Shown piece by piece: positions 44,851-57,155 of a stretch of DNA of 64,000 nt. Source of the stretch: Rhodocollybia butyracea (taxonomy: Eukaryota; Basidiomycota; Agaricomycetes; Agaricales; Omphalotaceae); assembly GCA_015501585.1 (NCBI GenBank), contig JADNRY010000141.1:1-64000 (forward strand). Reading direction: 5' to 3'. Under the pieces are notes generated by a model, which made no database searches, was not told the origin of the DNA, and worked only from the letters and a program-made list of their open reading frames with translations. How positions within the stretch are numbered: position 1 is the first letter of the stretch; each line of letters opens with the position of its first letter. A program made the translations under genes and the position numbers.

Positions 44851-45913
44851 GTGCGTTTCATACTGGACGATGAAGGCATAAGCAGGAAAAGAGGTTTTCG
44901 GTTCCAAGACCGAAAGTTCAGTGGGAAGCTGTGTTGTATATTTGCCGATGATGCAGAGATTAGGTAGCCGGATCGGTATGTTCGTATGTCCGTGTACTTA
45001 CTCAGCATATTGGCATATATACTAGTATATAAGCTAGTATTCAAATTTCATACGTCCAATGTGAGGTATCTAATACCTTGTTCAACTACACTAACCGTTA
45101 GATCCCAGGACTGACCGCTTGATTGGACACTCACTGTTTTCCCTAACAGAAGTACAACAAGCTGGGTTGGGTCTCGAAGAGCAGGCTAATACTTTGATGG
45201 TTATTTTTTTTTGTGCGCAACACCATCACTTCCTTTGAAGAGGGGAACATGGTACAGGTAGACCGTGGCGCGTTCTACCTCAGGCTGTTCCAGCAGTTAG
45301 TTCATTAGTTTGAGCCACATGATGGCCAGTATTAGTTTAGCTTGTACATAGCGTATCTGAATGGAATACCACCACCTTTACTTGGCCTTTACCGCTAGCT
45401 AGCAAGCCGCCTTGGGTATCTTAGCGGACTCCTCGGCCCTCTCCACTTGTTCTAGATCTGACCACCGGGGTAATTACCTGTTATGGCTTGAGGATACTCA
45501 TAAGTATACCGATTGGCTGGATCCTCGAGATCAGGCCGATCACCCCTCAAGTTCATTCCATTCTCAAAATGTGAGTGCGAAGGAAGCTTCTATACAATTA
45601 GGCTGCTGTGAGCCTAGAAACTGCAAGTTAACGTGAACACCATACAACTGTACAAGGACAGTGTAGGCTACTACCTTGGCAGTGATAAAATCTAGTGCAC
45701 TTGATCTATTTAACACCTCAACGATCATCGATTGATTGCCACTGGCATCCGGCTCAATCGGTGTACTCCGTCCAAAACTCAGTTCAAACGCAAATAAGAT
45801 GGACAGATGATGGACAGATGTTATCCTTTTTGACCGGAAAAGACAGACTAAAGAAGAAAGAGCGAACAATATATATACTGTAACAAAAAGGACCATGATC
45901 TTTGACACGGAGT
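44851..45913. other. No gene recognised
   Basis: No convincing coding sequence. A frame at 45412-45636 (NYLLWLEDTHKYTDWLD) faintly recalls the linker before NACHT domains but has no P-loop after it. Confidence 0.35.
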
Positions 45914-47569
45914 ATGGCAAACCCTGTCGTCATATCCACTCTTGGTCCTTGGTTTATCTCTTATTCGTTTCTAACAGTGTGAGTCTCCACTGTTTCTAGC
46001 GCTTTTTAAGACTAACTTAAACCTAGACTGTATGGAATGGGTCTCTTACAAACTTGGCTCTACTTCCACTGGTATTACAAGGACCATTGGATTTTGAAGA
46101 CAATAGTGAGCAGAACTAAGTTGCCATTCCCTGAAAGTTCACAATGCATTCAATTCCGATGGCACAGGTAACTGCACTCATGTACTGCATCCTCGTCTGT
46201 TAGTCATCCTGCGCTTATTGCTAATGAATTTGATCACTGTAGATTTTTTGAAAGCGTGCAGACCATTTTACTTTGTGTGGATATGTATATTACAGCGGTC
46301 AATCACTTTGGGGAGCTACCTTATCTGTCGTCAATAACATGGTATGAGTTTCGATGTGTCTCATCCGAAACAAGTTAATTTTTCACTCTCAAGGACATAT
46401 CCTGTATTGGCTTTTTTTGTTGCCAACAAAGCACATTCTGATCCCATTTCTATTTTAGGTGCAGCAATTATCTAGTGTAAGCGGTTACTCCTTTGGGTTC
46501 CCATTGGCTTACGGTATGGCAGTATCTTTCCGAAACCACGGTCCAAATGTAAGCTCCGATTTGGCCGAATGTCGAAATTGAACTTTGATCTGTCTTAGGT
46601 ACTTTGCCTATGTTGTATACTCATGTCTGTTATGCTTGAACTTTTGTGGAAATTCAGTCCACCTGAGCTCAACCTTACTTAGTGAACGATAGGAAACTTG
46701 GGATAGTTATTCCGATTGTTTGTGACTTCCAATTGTATCCAGATTCCAAGTTCACGTAGCAACTCTTTGTCCAGTTTCTATTGGCTGTTCTGGGTATTGC
46801 AGCTGGACTAGGTATGTCATGGACCTGGATATTTACCTTTGACTCAAAGTTTTTAAGGTATAAGTATACTCCTGTGAGTTTACTTCTACTATCTTTGCAT
46901 CTGTCAACATGATACTCAACTTAATATTAAACATAGAGCTACCTATGGAATAGCTCATGGAGGGATTGAGTTGACTGCTCTCCCTGTGACAAAGGTTTTC
47001 TATACCTCATTTTACTTAGCCTCATTTATTATCTAACCGTTAACGTCTACTTCAGACTTTATTTAATCTGCAACTTCCCGCCACATTTGCTTGCGATCTT
47101 CTCATCACAGTATCACTATGTATTATCTTGAGAGCGAAAAGGCACAAAACCGCAAGGTAAAGTTTACATCTTTAATCTGTTTAGTCTACAACTAAGTGGC
47201 ACGGATAATAGGTATCACTCCACAATAAACTCAATATTGCAGAAGCTCATGGTGAACGCTGTGAACCGCGGCTTATTAACAACAATCACTGCAGCTGTGA
47301 CTTTAATTGTGGCACGTCATTCCTCAGGCTGGCATCTAGATTTTTGCTCACCTAGTACAACCTTTTCAAGTTTCTTGCGCTTCCAGGGACATTCTATTTC
47401 TATCTGGGTGTTCTACCAAGCAGCAAATGTACGTTTTAATAAGCCAAACTCCCATGCCAGAATCCTCAAAATGTTGGACTTCAATGCAGTGTATATGAAT
47501 AGCATGTTGGCAATGTACGCTCAATGCTTCAAGTGTAACCTGATGCTGACTTGGATGGATACGGAATAG
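45914..47569 (+). pseudogene. DUF6534-like membrane protein, probably decayed
   Basis: Starts MANPVVISTLGPWF with exon 45914-45978 and continues LYGMGLLQTWLYFHWYYKDHW (46027-46105). Later pieces are FFESVQTILLCVDMYITAVNHFG, QFLLAVLGIAAGL, LPATFACDLLITVSLCIILRA (about 47080) and LMVNAVNRGLLTTITAAVTL (47240), matching the DUF6534 pattern of mushroom seven-helix proteins. It ends around VYMNSMLAMY, stop near 47569. Some joins (after 46105 and around 46500) give no clean frame, so I treat it as a probable pseudogene. Function of the family is unknown. Confidence 0.7.
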
Positions 47570-48344
47570 GTTGAATAGTAGACATAATGTTTCTCAAAGC
47601 TCAAGTGCTATTGGTTCGAACTCAATTAGGCTGACAACTATTAGTCAAGGCCTTGATCTTGAACTATCTACTATAGTCAGTCTTGATTTCAGTCTTAATT
47701 TGTTTCTACTATGATTAACACCTTTCAATGCCGGTACAGAAATGGAAGACTCAGTTGACACCTACTCGTAGTGGAGAATATGATGAAAATGAGTAGAAGT
47801 GTATGGCACCGAACTTTACAAGTCTAGTGTCAAGCTTTGCCTTTTAACATCTTGGTTCCTAATTCTATTCATATGTAACATATATTCTTATATTACTTAC
47901 TTCTTGTCGGAGTCCCAGCCGATCCGCCCTCAGGTGAACCTCCAGCATACATGGTTTAGCACTCTTCAAGCAATGGCAAGCATAATCTCCAACGAGTCTT
48001 CCCTATTCTCGTTGGTACTGGTACCCCTCCTGCATAGTAATGCTCCTCAAGGCGTAGTACACAGCGGCTGGCCCACGAGAGGGGGATTCGTAAAGTGGAT
48101 GGGCTTAAAATCTGGAGGTTGGGGTAAGTAGAGTGCGGCATAGATAGAGCAGAGGATGTTGTTTGGTTGAAGGTGGAATCAGATGGGGTAGACACTAGAG
48201 ATTCCGCTCGCAGTCGCAGAGTCAGGATGAGAGTTGATGAACCAAGCTAAACGTGATGGAAGTTGATGAATCAAGTCGAGCGCATCTCGCTGGAAGCCGC
48301 TTATCCAGGGCCAAGGAAAAAAAATATACGATCCGATCTCGCTG
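47570..48344. other. No gene recognised
   Basis: Plus and minus frames around 47800-48195 overlap but show no domain. Confidence 0.35.
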
Positions 48345-48830
48345 TGTCGGAGAAGCATTAAAGGGAGATTGAGTACCTCAGCTTGGAATAGAAAACAACG
48401 AAAGGGATGGAATTGTACCTACCCGTACCTACCAAGGCTGTGCAAAGCCAAGCTCTCTTGAAGTGAGGGTGAGAGTGACGCTAGTGCATCCTTGTAGGGT
48501 CTTTCAGGGAAGAGCACACGCTGCTTGTTCTTGGGCGCATCATTCCCGACGGCTTAGGCTGATATTTATGTACTTACCACGAGACGGAGAGATAACGACC
48601 TTCTAGACCTGTGGCGACTGATTTTGTAGTGTTGAATCGAGCTAGGTGATGTCAATGTCTGTTCCAAATGTCAACATATATTCGAGCCTGGACATTCACT
48701 CCTCCATTCTCAACAGGTCACACCAACATTCTTAAGTTCATAAGTTTTCCACTCGCATCACCCCAATCATGATTGAGCCTCTGATCTCGTCAAAAGGTTA
48801 TGATTATCATCGTAGCTCCATGACTCCGCA
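48345..48830 (-). pseudogene. Unknown gene family U, copy A
   Basis: The minus-strand sequence matches copies at 51430-52290, 60150-60640 and 62695-62870. Shared landmarks on the plus strand are GGTCTTTCAGGGAAGA (48500), GAGACGGAGAGATAACGA (48580) and ATGATTGAGCCTCTGA (48768). Frames are broken, and it covers only the N-terminal half seen in copy B. Confidence 0.55.
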
Positions 48831-49266
48831 TTGCTTACCCAAATATTACCCAAATATCGCGAACATGACAGAGTGGACAAGTGGAGAGGAGAAAGAGAAG
48901 GATCGTAGAGAATGATGCGGATCTGTCCCGCAGTAATTTTGCACCTCTTACTATGCTCATGCTTACAAGCAAAAATCTCTTTCGGACAAGTCTACATCTG
49001 AAGAAGCGTTTGTCCAAGTGCGGATCATGTTACATCCTTGACATTTGTACCTTTCATTTTCGGAGAATAAGTCTCTCAACAAGCATTTGTGCCGACCTGA
49101 GACTTGAGTTGCCTTCCAACCGAAGGCAGCATGTGTAGTTGCCTAAAGAGTTTACAGTCAAGAGGTGGCTAGCTATAACAGTGGTACAGTTTATGTTTTG
49201 GATGAGTCGCAAGGAGTCATACGTAGTTGTTGATTGAACGATGATGAGAACGGGCCCCTGGGTTGC

Positions 49267-51199
49267 TCATTTGTGTAACTTGCCCACATAGGCTTGGTAA
49301 GTCTTTCGCCAATGCACGACAAAGTAGTTCATCGTGTGCTCTATGCGATACTCGTCGATCCTAAAAAGATGATTAACGTTAAATGCTGGAACGTATCACA
49401 CATAAATGCGGGACATACATATCTTCAGTAGCGTGCATCTTCAAATCTAGTTTCCGGAAAACATTCCCCAGGACTAGATATAGCTCACACCAGGCGAGAC
49501 TGAGAGTACAAAGTTAGCATTCCCAAAACAAGAAGCCGAGAATTTCATACTTTAATCCAGGACTAAGATGTCGACAATCAGAAGTAGGTCTCATTATTAC
49601 TCTGAAGAAAAACGCCTCACCATATACGAGGTCCTTTGCAAAATGGGGCAAGATCAAGCATCATTGTACTGGTGTCATCAGCCAACCATCGATCAGGGTT
49701 GAAGTCATGTGGATCCGGAAACACGTCGGGGTTCATATGCAAGAAAATCGAGCTCATGCTAACCGTCGTCTATCAATTCCATGAACACGCCAGAAAATTA
49801 GAACGGCAAAAAAAGACGACTCACACCAATAGGAAGCTTTAATCCGCCTATTGAAGGAGTAGCAGGCCCTACAACACGAGGGAGAGGATGGATGATTCCA
49901 ATAGCAAATCGAAGGGTTTCCTTGACAAACGCGTTCTGTGTAAAATCGAAAATTAATTAATACTCAATGAACCAGAACGGGAAACAACATACGAAATAAG
50001 GCAGTTTCTCTAGTGCGACGTAGCTCATCGGTTGGTCCATATTCGGCCATGCATCGCAAAGCTCCTCGAGCAGCCTCCGATGAATTTCTGGATTCTTGAG
50101 AGCGTAGAATGTCCCAACTTGAGACGCCGTCCCTGACGTATCGCCCCCAGCTGCCATAAGGACAAATGCTTCCTGGATGAGTGCTTCCCTAGGAAGCGGC
50201 CCCTCATCCAGTAGGTGCCGATAAATCGTATCGTGATCAACGCTTGTAAGTTTACTGGGATCGCGGAGGATGTCGTCTACCTGATTTTCAAAGGCGGACT
50301 TCAGGTCTAGATAGCCACCGAACAAAGGCAAGAAAATGGCGAGCTTTCTAGGAAGATGATTGACTATGAAGAGGGGTATAAGCGAAAAGAAATGTTGTAG
50401 GTCCCAGAAAACGCGGAAAGAGTCGGCCACGTTTTGATTGAAAGGGTGATCAAAGCCTGGAGCGTCGAGAGTGTTGACGGATTCAGCGAAGCAATAAGAT
50501 GTAATGACGTCCATAGTGAAAGAGCGATAAGCAGCTCCCATGTCGACACTCGATTCTGGAGAGGTGTGATGTTCACTTAGTATCGTTAGGAGTTTATCAA
50601 CCTGATGGAAACAAGGTAAGTAACGGTGATTTTAGTATAGGTAATAATAGAACTCCACCTTTTGTTGGACTGAGTGCTCCATTGCCACCACCGCTCGACG
50701 AGAAAACATCGGTGCCAAGTTGCCTCTGCGAGTTTTGGCTAGTGAAGGATCAACGAAGCCAACAGATGACTCGGCTGCATAGGGAACCATGCCGTGGTAG
50801 AATTCACGATCTTTGACCAGCGTAGATCCGTAAGTGTAAATATCATGGTAAGCTTCCCTGTAGTTAAAATGGAGCTATACGCGTCGCAATCGGAAGAATG
50901 TTCGAACACGACCAATGGGGACTGACCGTATTAGGACCAATCCTGACTACCGGACCTGGAGAGGGCGATAAATGGCTAGTATAACGAGAGAAATAAATGA
51001 ACGCACCATATATCTTATGAAGCTTGTCGAGCTGGTAGACCAGGCCTCCCACTTTGACAACATTAAAGTACGATTGGTACCCTTGTGTGACCGCTGCTAA
51101 GAGGGGGCCTGGATATTGGCGAAGTGGATGGAAAAAGAGTCTGTATAGTGCTACAGCTCCGATGTATAGTAGCACACCATAGGCGAGGAAAGTATACAT
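49267..51199 (-). CDS. Cytochrome P450 monooxygenase
   Basis: A heme-thiolate monooxygenase, complete from ATG 51199 to TGA 49269-49267. The N-terminal membrane anchor (LAYGVLLYIGAVALY) precedes FFHPLRQYPGPLLAA. VVRIGPNT and HFNYREAYHDIYT follow, as in trichodiene-oxygenase-like fungal P450s. The I-helix shows AAGGDTSG, the K-helix ETLR, then NPDRW. The heme-binding loop FCKGPRICPGLNLAW is spread over three exons: it ends at 49621, passes through a 12-nt exon (49562-49551) and resumes at 49499. The Cys codon itself is split (TG|T). About nine exons join in frame. Substrate unknown. ER membrane location expected. Confidence 0.88.
49551..49562 (-). other. 12-nt microexon in the P450 heme loop
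   Basis: Flanked by a 58-nt intron (49620-49563) and a 51-nt intron (49550-49500), both GT-AG. It supplies the last base of the heme Cys codon, the codons for P, G and L, and two bases of N. Skipping it removes the conserved C-x-G. Confidence 0.75.
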
Positions 51200-51429
51200 C
51201 AGTGGGATGGTTGGGTAATTATGTCGTACTTAGAGCGTCCTTTTTAACTGGTTGTACTCTGGGCTGAAATCAGGACCCCGCCTGGAAACCTAATTTGCTA
51301 GAACCGACCCTAAAAATCTCGAGCTTTGGCCCTGTCTGAACTTAGAATTTATATGTTCGCGAGGAAATCGAGGCCAAGGGCCTTCATAGTTTTATGTTCG
51401 GATACCAGATGACTTTACTATATTCCCCT

Positions 51430-52290
51430 GAAGCAAAATACTTACCTGATCTATTCTCACCGTAATGTAGCAAGATGAAATCAGCATCCTTGACGCAGTA
51501 AGAGACCTGCCTGATCTGTTCCCCTATATTGTAAGCGTTGTAGCTTGCTTCAACACGAGAGGCCAGCCTCTTGAGGCTATCGGCATCACCCTCAAGCTGA
51601 ACACGCTCTCCACATCTCCGTCAATGTGAAAGACGTATGTATTGACAATTCCATCGTTCTTGCATATTCCCGTTATGAACCTTCCCGCTGAAAGCTACTT
51701 ACTATCTGTCTTTCCTACCTTGGTTTTCATGGGACCGAAGTAAAGAATATTGGATCCGTTCTCATTCAGGAGCGGCCGTGGCCCATAATACGGCGTCGGA
51801 GCTCGAAAATCGAGTGCCTCAGCTTGGCAAGTGTAAGGCTCTGCGAGGCCAAGCCCTGTAAGTATCATCGTAAGGTCTTTCAGGGAAGAACATACGCCAC
51901 TGGTTACCACTCGGGTGCTGCTCGGGTGCAGGCAGAGATTGATTCATACTTGCACCTCGAAGATAACGACTTTCTAGATTTTTATCGGCTCTTGCGACTA
52001 CATATTCGAAGATTGACAATTTGACATTGTCTTGTGGAACCGAGCTAGGAGCTGTTCTAAATGGGGCTATGTATTTTTGTTCCGCTGTTCATCTGCATGC
52101 GCTCCTGTGTCCATGGCCTCCGGGATTTACCCAACTTTTTACAAGACTGTCCTGAACAATCACCCCATCCTTTGACCTGTCTAAACCAGTCACAGTAGTC
52201 ATACCAACGTTCTTGTATGCTCTCTCGCAACACCTGCTCGACCCATTCGTGATTGAGCCTCTGAGCCACTGGCCCATGCGCCAGAGAGTA
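51430..52290 (-). pseudogene. Unknown gene family U, copy B
   Basis: The longest copy. Reading on the minus strand from N to C: RLNHEWVEQVLRESIQERWYD (52265), EYVVARADKNLESRYLRG, WRMFFPERPYDD (51900), PLLNENGSNILYFGPMKTK (51740), then after an intron-like gap ICKNDGIVNTYVFHIDGDVE (51640) and DADFILLHYGENR (51460). Frames change several times. No known domain. A conserved multi-copy protein is likely behind it. Confidence 0.55.
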
Positions 52291-52513
52291 TAATTCCCAT
52301 ACTTAGTAGTCCCTATCGCAGGTTTAATCCAGGAAGCATATCAAGAAACTGTGGATTGGGGGGGGCACCGAGCGTTATCTCGGGGAATCGCAGAAAAAGT
52401 CACGCCGCTCGGGCGGGTTGGGAAATTTCTGCTCGATGTCCTTTTTAGTGGAGTTGTAATTATTATTGACTCGTGTGAGTCAGGGCTGTAAATTACTGTA
52501 AACGGGTTGACGA

Positions 52514-52961
52514 AGGACCCCGGACTATAGGCCCAGATCCCTGATCCCGGTCCGCATCATAAAGGTACCCAAAATGGGTGTTAACCCTCGTCTAGAGTTC
52601 GCATCATAGTGGTCGCCGCAGGCGGAGCCTCCGGAGGGGTTCGCATCGAGTTGGCCTGCAGCATCAGTAAGGTGGTCGCTCCAGCTAGCTCTAGAATTAT
52701 TTTTTTGGATGAATATCTAGTTGAGAACCACAATTCAGGTATTTTTTCTGTGGCTTCTGTACAAGAAAAAATACAACTATTATTGGTTTTTTGACGATTT
52801 AGATTGTTATACGCCCAAAAACGCCCCGAAACTCGAAAAAACGCGAAATTTACGTTTTTGCGCTTTTTCAGCCTTTTTTGGAACCTCATACCAGTTCGCA
52901 TCATAGTGGTCCGATCGAGGAAATTTGGGATCAGGGTTCCAAGCCTATAGTCCGGGGTACT
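52514..52961. mobile_element. hAT-type MITE, 448 bp
   Basis: Inverted ends AG(G/T)ACCCCGGACTATAGGC match at 18 of 19 positions. The 8-bp duplication GTTGACGA lies at 52506-52513 and 52962-52969. A GTTCGCATCATAGTGGTC-like unit recurs at 52546, 52597, 52640 and 52892. No coding sequence. Different from the hAT-type MITE at 32455. Confidence 0.9.
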
Positions 52962-52969
52962 GTTGACGA

Positions 52970-53980
52970 CTGAAGGTAATATATGTACTTTAAGAATCTG
53001 AATAATTATGTGGGATATTAAACTAAGACTGGTTGGTGTAAGTTATACTGTATATGTGAGGGTGGGATCGAGGGTGGAAAAAGAAAGTAGGGAGATTTGA
53101 GAGGTAAAAAGGAGCGAAATGCGTTTGGGGTTTGGCGATATGTGCGAGCAAATCGTGGCCGATAGGAAACCGAGACGGGCGAAATTTAGGAATGGACGTC
53201 GATGCTCACAGGTGGGAAGCTATTGCAGAACCCCGCAAATATTGGGAATATGGCAACATGGTCAAAGGGAAGAGAGAAATAGGGGGAGGGGAATACGGGG
53301 AAAAGGAGAGAAGGCTGTGACAAGAGGGACAGACAAGCAAGAGAGAGGAGGAGCACAATAACGGAAGGCGAAGGAAGGGGGCAGGAATTGATTAGAGAGA
53401 TTCAACCCGAACACGAAAACGTACCCGGGCCTGTCATTCAATATTAATGAAGAACAGGAAATTCCGCTGCCCTCGTCAAGGAACGCCATCATCATAAACC
53501 AATTCATCTGTTTTTCTCTACAGTATTATTGAGTACGAGTCAGTGACGGCGATTGACTTCAACCACGAGCACAAAAACGTTACCCTATCACTTGATATCG
53601 AAATTGATGGGACAGTGCGTGCTGGAAATGTCACCAGTGACCACAACTGCAGTTCATCCCTTAGATCTTCGAAGCCCCTTTCTCTTGGATCTGCCAAACC
53701 ATTGCCCAATGGCTGTCTAGCGATGGAGCATTCGAGGGGACCCTGGATCTCATATCGGGGGTGGTGGGTATCGGAGAGGACGGCCAAAGACGTACGTGGG
53801 TACATAGAGATGGTGGAGATGGTAGAGACGGCGAGAGTGAATAGAGAGAATGTTCTTTCAAGCATCTCTGCATGCCTAGCGCCAGTGAAGCCATGGGCCA
53901 TTGAGTTCGAGCCGTCCAAGTTAGTCCTCGTTCGCATTTTCTGGCTTGAAGAGCTTGAGTGGTACTAATGTGAAGATCAT
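52970..53980. other. No gene recognised; purine-rich stretch
   Basis: 53070-53380 is GA-rich (AAAGAAAGTAGGGAGA, GGAAGAGAGAAATAGGGGGA). Frames on both strands at 53518-53968 are open but show no family features. Confidence 0.4.
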
Positions 53981-54720
53981 GCATGAGGTATTTCATAAGC
54001 GCGTAGGCGTTACGTAGGCGCCAACTTGCCAACAAAGCCGCTGACTAATCTTCTTCCTTGCGGCGCACAGCGACACAGTTTCTCGGCAGCACAGCGCAAG
54101 ATATTCAAGAGTTCTGCTAGACATCGTGTATCTGCATCGAGCGTCGACTTTAGGATCGTCATGCCGTAAGAAAGGATATGTACCAATTCTATCCATCGTT
54201 TAGGCTGATCTCTCCTATAGTCGCTACTCCATTCATCCATTACGGATTTTCTCTTTCTGGCTTCGCTTATTGGTTACCGGAATTTAGACCAATCATTCGG
54301 TTCAAGAAATGTCCCCGCATTCCTTGTACAACCACGATGGCATCCCTGTAAGTTCGTTGATTAGCGAAAAGAATGGCTGGCACATTGTGAAAGGAGAGAA
54401 TTGGAAGGACAACGCCAGTGCGTATGGATTCTTTTCTTCCTCGAGTTTGCGAGCTTATGTGCCGATTTTTCCCTAGACAATCGTTTCGACGTCTGCGTCT
54501 TCAATCCCGTTATTCTTTACAGTTACACAGCGTCCGACACGAGTACTTATATACAAAGCTATCTCTGGGTCCTACATCTGAATCTGTTGGAGCCTTCATT
54601 TACCGTGTGTGATCCCGCGTTGGTCGAAACTTCCGTGCGTAGCATGAATAACGGTTACGACCAGTTTCGCTCCCACCCCCTCGCTTCACTGTAATTTCGT
54701 AATTTTCTGACGAATTCACG
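53981..54720. pseudogene. Diverged duplicate of 37920-38760
   Basis: Matches include ACAAAGCCGCTGACTAA (54035), the AAAAATGGCTGG-like area (54370) and CAGTGCGTATGGATTC (54416) against 38405. On the minus strand 54240-54010 gives a frame with ILSYGMTILKSTLDADTRC, of unknown family. The plus-strand reading holds GWHIVKGENWKDNASAYGF. Which strand was coding is unclear. Confidence 0.45.
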
Positions 54721-55442
54721 ACACTGAATACGGTAACAACTGTCAACTTGTCTATTGGTTAGCTCACACCTTCTGGTTTGTACTATTCTTTTCTCCCCCT
54801 CATCCGTCACAATGGATGAAAGCATGCTGGGTAATTGGACGAACAGTTTTGGCTACTCGCCCACATGAATTGGATGGTGTTGCTGATTGGTAGACATCCC
54901 ATCTTGTGCTCGACCTGTCCTCGATTGTTTATCCTTGCATCTGGAGCCTACACGCCCCTGCTTGGATTTAGCCTGTTCTGATCCCTCAGTCCTCGGGAAT
55001 CGCATAGCGTGAAGGAGTAAATATATAAAGAGAAGGGGAGTACTTCAAGGGTCTGACGATGCTATTAGGATATTCTTCACTTGTTACTGAACTCATTCTC
55101 ATATCTGACTTTCACTAAATTCCGTGCATACCGCTTGTGCGTTGCTTGCCAACTTTTCAACGGTTTTAGGCTGAAAAGCTCAAAAAATGAATACCTGGGA
55201 GACGGACGATTGCGTACAGCCTCCAGCCAAAGTAAGTCCACATCGGAAAACCCTCGCCGAAACTGGCCATCAGCAAGATCGTTATACTTGAAACTTATAT
55301 TTACCGTTCGTTACCAATGCCAGTACATTACCGCAGCGACTCAGTTGACTGCGCTCTGGGAACTCACGGTAGGTCCACTGTTTCGTGTCCGCCTCGCTGA
55401 GCAAGAAACACCGAGGTTCAAAGCACTAGACTGGACTGCTGG
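54721..55442. other. No gene recognised; upstream of the peroxygenase
   Basis: The open frame 55081-55512 overlaps the peroxygenase promoter and has no recognisable domain. Confidence 0.35.
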
Positions 55443-55449
55443 TATAAAA
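55443..55449 (+). promoter_or_regulatory. TATA box of the peroxygenase gene
   Basis: TATAAAA, 60-66 bases upstream of ATG 55509. Because of it, the in-frame ATG at 55449 is unlikely to be transcribed and 55509 is taken as the start. Confidence 0.65.
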
Positions 55450-55508
55450 TGGCTTCTCATCCAGAGTATTCTACCAAGCAGACATCGTTCTTCATCTCAT
55501 CCCACTCT

Positions 55509-56587
55509 ATGAAAAATTCTCTCATCGCACTCATCGCACTCACTCTCTCCATCGGAGTCAGAGGAACTTCTAGTTCTGACTCAATCGATTGGAGTGCGCA
55601 CCAGTGGCAGGCTCCCCTGCCCACCGACTCTCGAGGCCCATGTCCCGGCTTGAACACGTACGTGTAATCCCTCTCCCTTAGACGCATCAATTATTGACCA
55701 TTTATCCTCAACAGCTTAGCCAACCATGGGTTCTTGCCCAGGAACGGGAGCAATATCACGATTCCCATCGTGTTGGGCGCAATCCAGGGTGAGTAGTTGG
55801 TTCCCGCCTTCAGCGACTAGTATAGATACTCACCGATATTGATGTCCTTAGAGGGCTTCAACCTCCAGCCTTTTGCTCTGATGCGTACGATAGCCAAAGT
55901 GGGGCTCCTTACTAGCGATAATATAGATAATTTCGCGCTAGAAGAACTCGCACTGTGCGTAATTCTTGAACCAGTCATTGGAGACATTCTCACACAAGTA
56001 TGATGTTGCAGTCACGGCACTCTCGAGCACGACGCCTCTTTCTCGCGAAATGATCTTGCCATCGGGGACAATATCCACTTCAACGCAACCGTGTTTGCCA
56101 CTCTGAACAACTCGAACCCCGGCGTGGATTATTACAACACGACCTCGGCGGCACAGGTGCTGGTCCAACGTCTCGCGGAAGACAGCCTCATCAACCCAAA
56201 CCTCACCAACACAATCAAGGAATTCACTATTCGGGTCATCGAGTCCACCTTCTATCTTAGTGTCATTGGAAACGTCACTACTGGTGTTGCGCCAAAGAAG
56301 TAAGTCATCATCTGGTACCTGCAGTTTATGACTACTCACTAATTGACGTGCCTGTTCAAAGTTTCGTACAGATATTCTTCTCGCAAGAGCGGCTCCCTTT
56401 AGAGGAAGGATGGCACCGCTCTGATGTACCCATCGACGAAGAGAATTTTAGTAATCTACAACAAACAATCGAAGATGCGGTAACTGAATGGGCTCCTTCC
56501 GGCCCCATCGTCTGTCCGTGGATCCGACTTCAGCCTGAGGGGGATGTGTCAATCGTTCCCGAGGTTGAAGGTACCGACAACCCTTGA
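55509..56587 (+). CDS. Unspecific peroxygenase (heme-thiolate, short type)
   Basis: A secreted haloperoxidase/peroxygenase (Peroxidase_2 family) that uses hydrogen peroxide to oxygenate organic substrates. Exons 55509-55657, 55715-55788, 55852-55954, 56012-56299, 56362-56587 give 840 bases, 279 residues. Signal peptide MKNSLIALIALTLSIGVRG. The heme-ligand motif P-C-P is in GPCPGLNTLANHGFLPRNG, split by intron 1. EHDASFSRNDLAIGDN carries the E-H-D metal site and the acid-base His of short peroxygenases. A candidate catalytic Glu is in RVIESTFYLSV. Several N-x-T/S sites suggest glycosylation. No lesion; TATA box upstream. Confidence 0.9.
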
Positions 56588-57005
56588 ATGGAGGGAACAT
56601 TCCTCGCTCTTGAGGATCCCGGTGTGCGAAACTGGGTATTGGGCGACGTGGATGACATTTGGCTTAGTAATGCATAATTCTTTACTATTTATTCAGTGAA
56701 TATAGACTTTTTTGCTGCTGTAGGCTTGCAGTATCAGTATGTATTGTTGTTTTGGACGACCCATCATATTCAGCCTGGAAGATGTGGACCACCCCGTATA
56801 GCCCGGTCCCGTGTAACGATCGTACCGTATATACTTCAATTCATCCTTTAGGTTGACCACGTCTAAAGGTTGAATCGAAGTAGATGAATCAAAGTATACC
56901 TATACAGACAGTGGCAGTGCGATTAGAGCACATGTGAGTACTTACAATCTCATTCTCTGATTTGTTTCAATGGTCATTGCTTTCCAACCTTTCTTGAAGG
57001 AAAAC
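56588..57005. other. No gene recognised
   Basis: 3' flank of the peroxygenase gene, up to the TRIM insertion. Confidence 0.4.
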
Positions 57006-57155
57006 TTGAAGTATGTGTTGCTCGGTCGTTCCGCTGGTACACTAGTCACATATATGTATCTTACATAACTTAATCGTTGTTTCACTTGTATCACGTCGTT
57101 GCGATTCCCCTCTCGTTGAGGGTCGACGTTACCTTCTCCTTGCTGTTTCTCAACA
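57006..57155 (+). repeat. 5' LTR of the TRIM
   Basis: Ends CTCAACA. Very similar to 57706-57855. The first bases are uncertain because the TG start is not preserved here. Confidence 0.82.

Noticed and set aside
45412..45636. Possible NACHT-protein linker (NYLLWLEDTHKYTDWLD)
   Set aside because: No P-loop or other NACHT motif follows in any frame.
53518..53968. Two overlapping frames of about 140 codons on opposite strands
   Set aside because: Neither shows a domain, signal peptide or splice partners.
55449..55508. Upstream in-frame ATG of the peroxygenase
   Set aside because: It lies at the TATA box, and the following residues are not a signal peptide; ATG 55509 gives a clean one.
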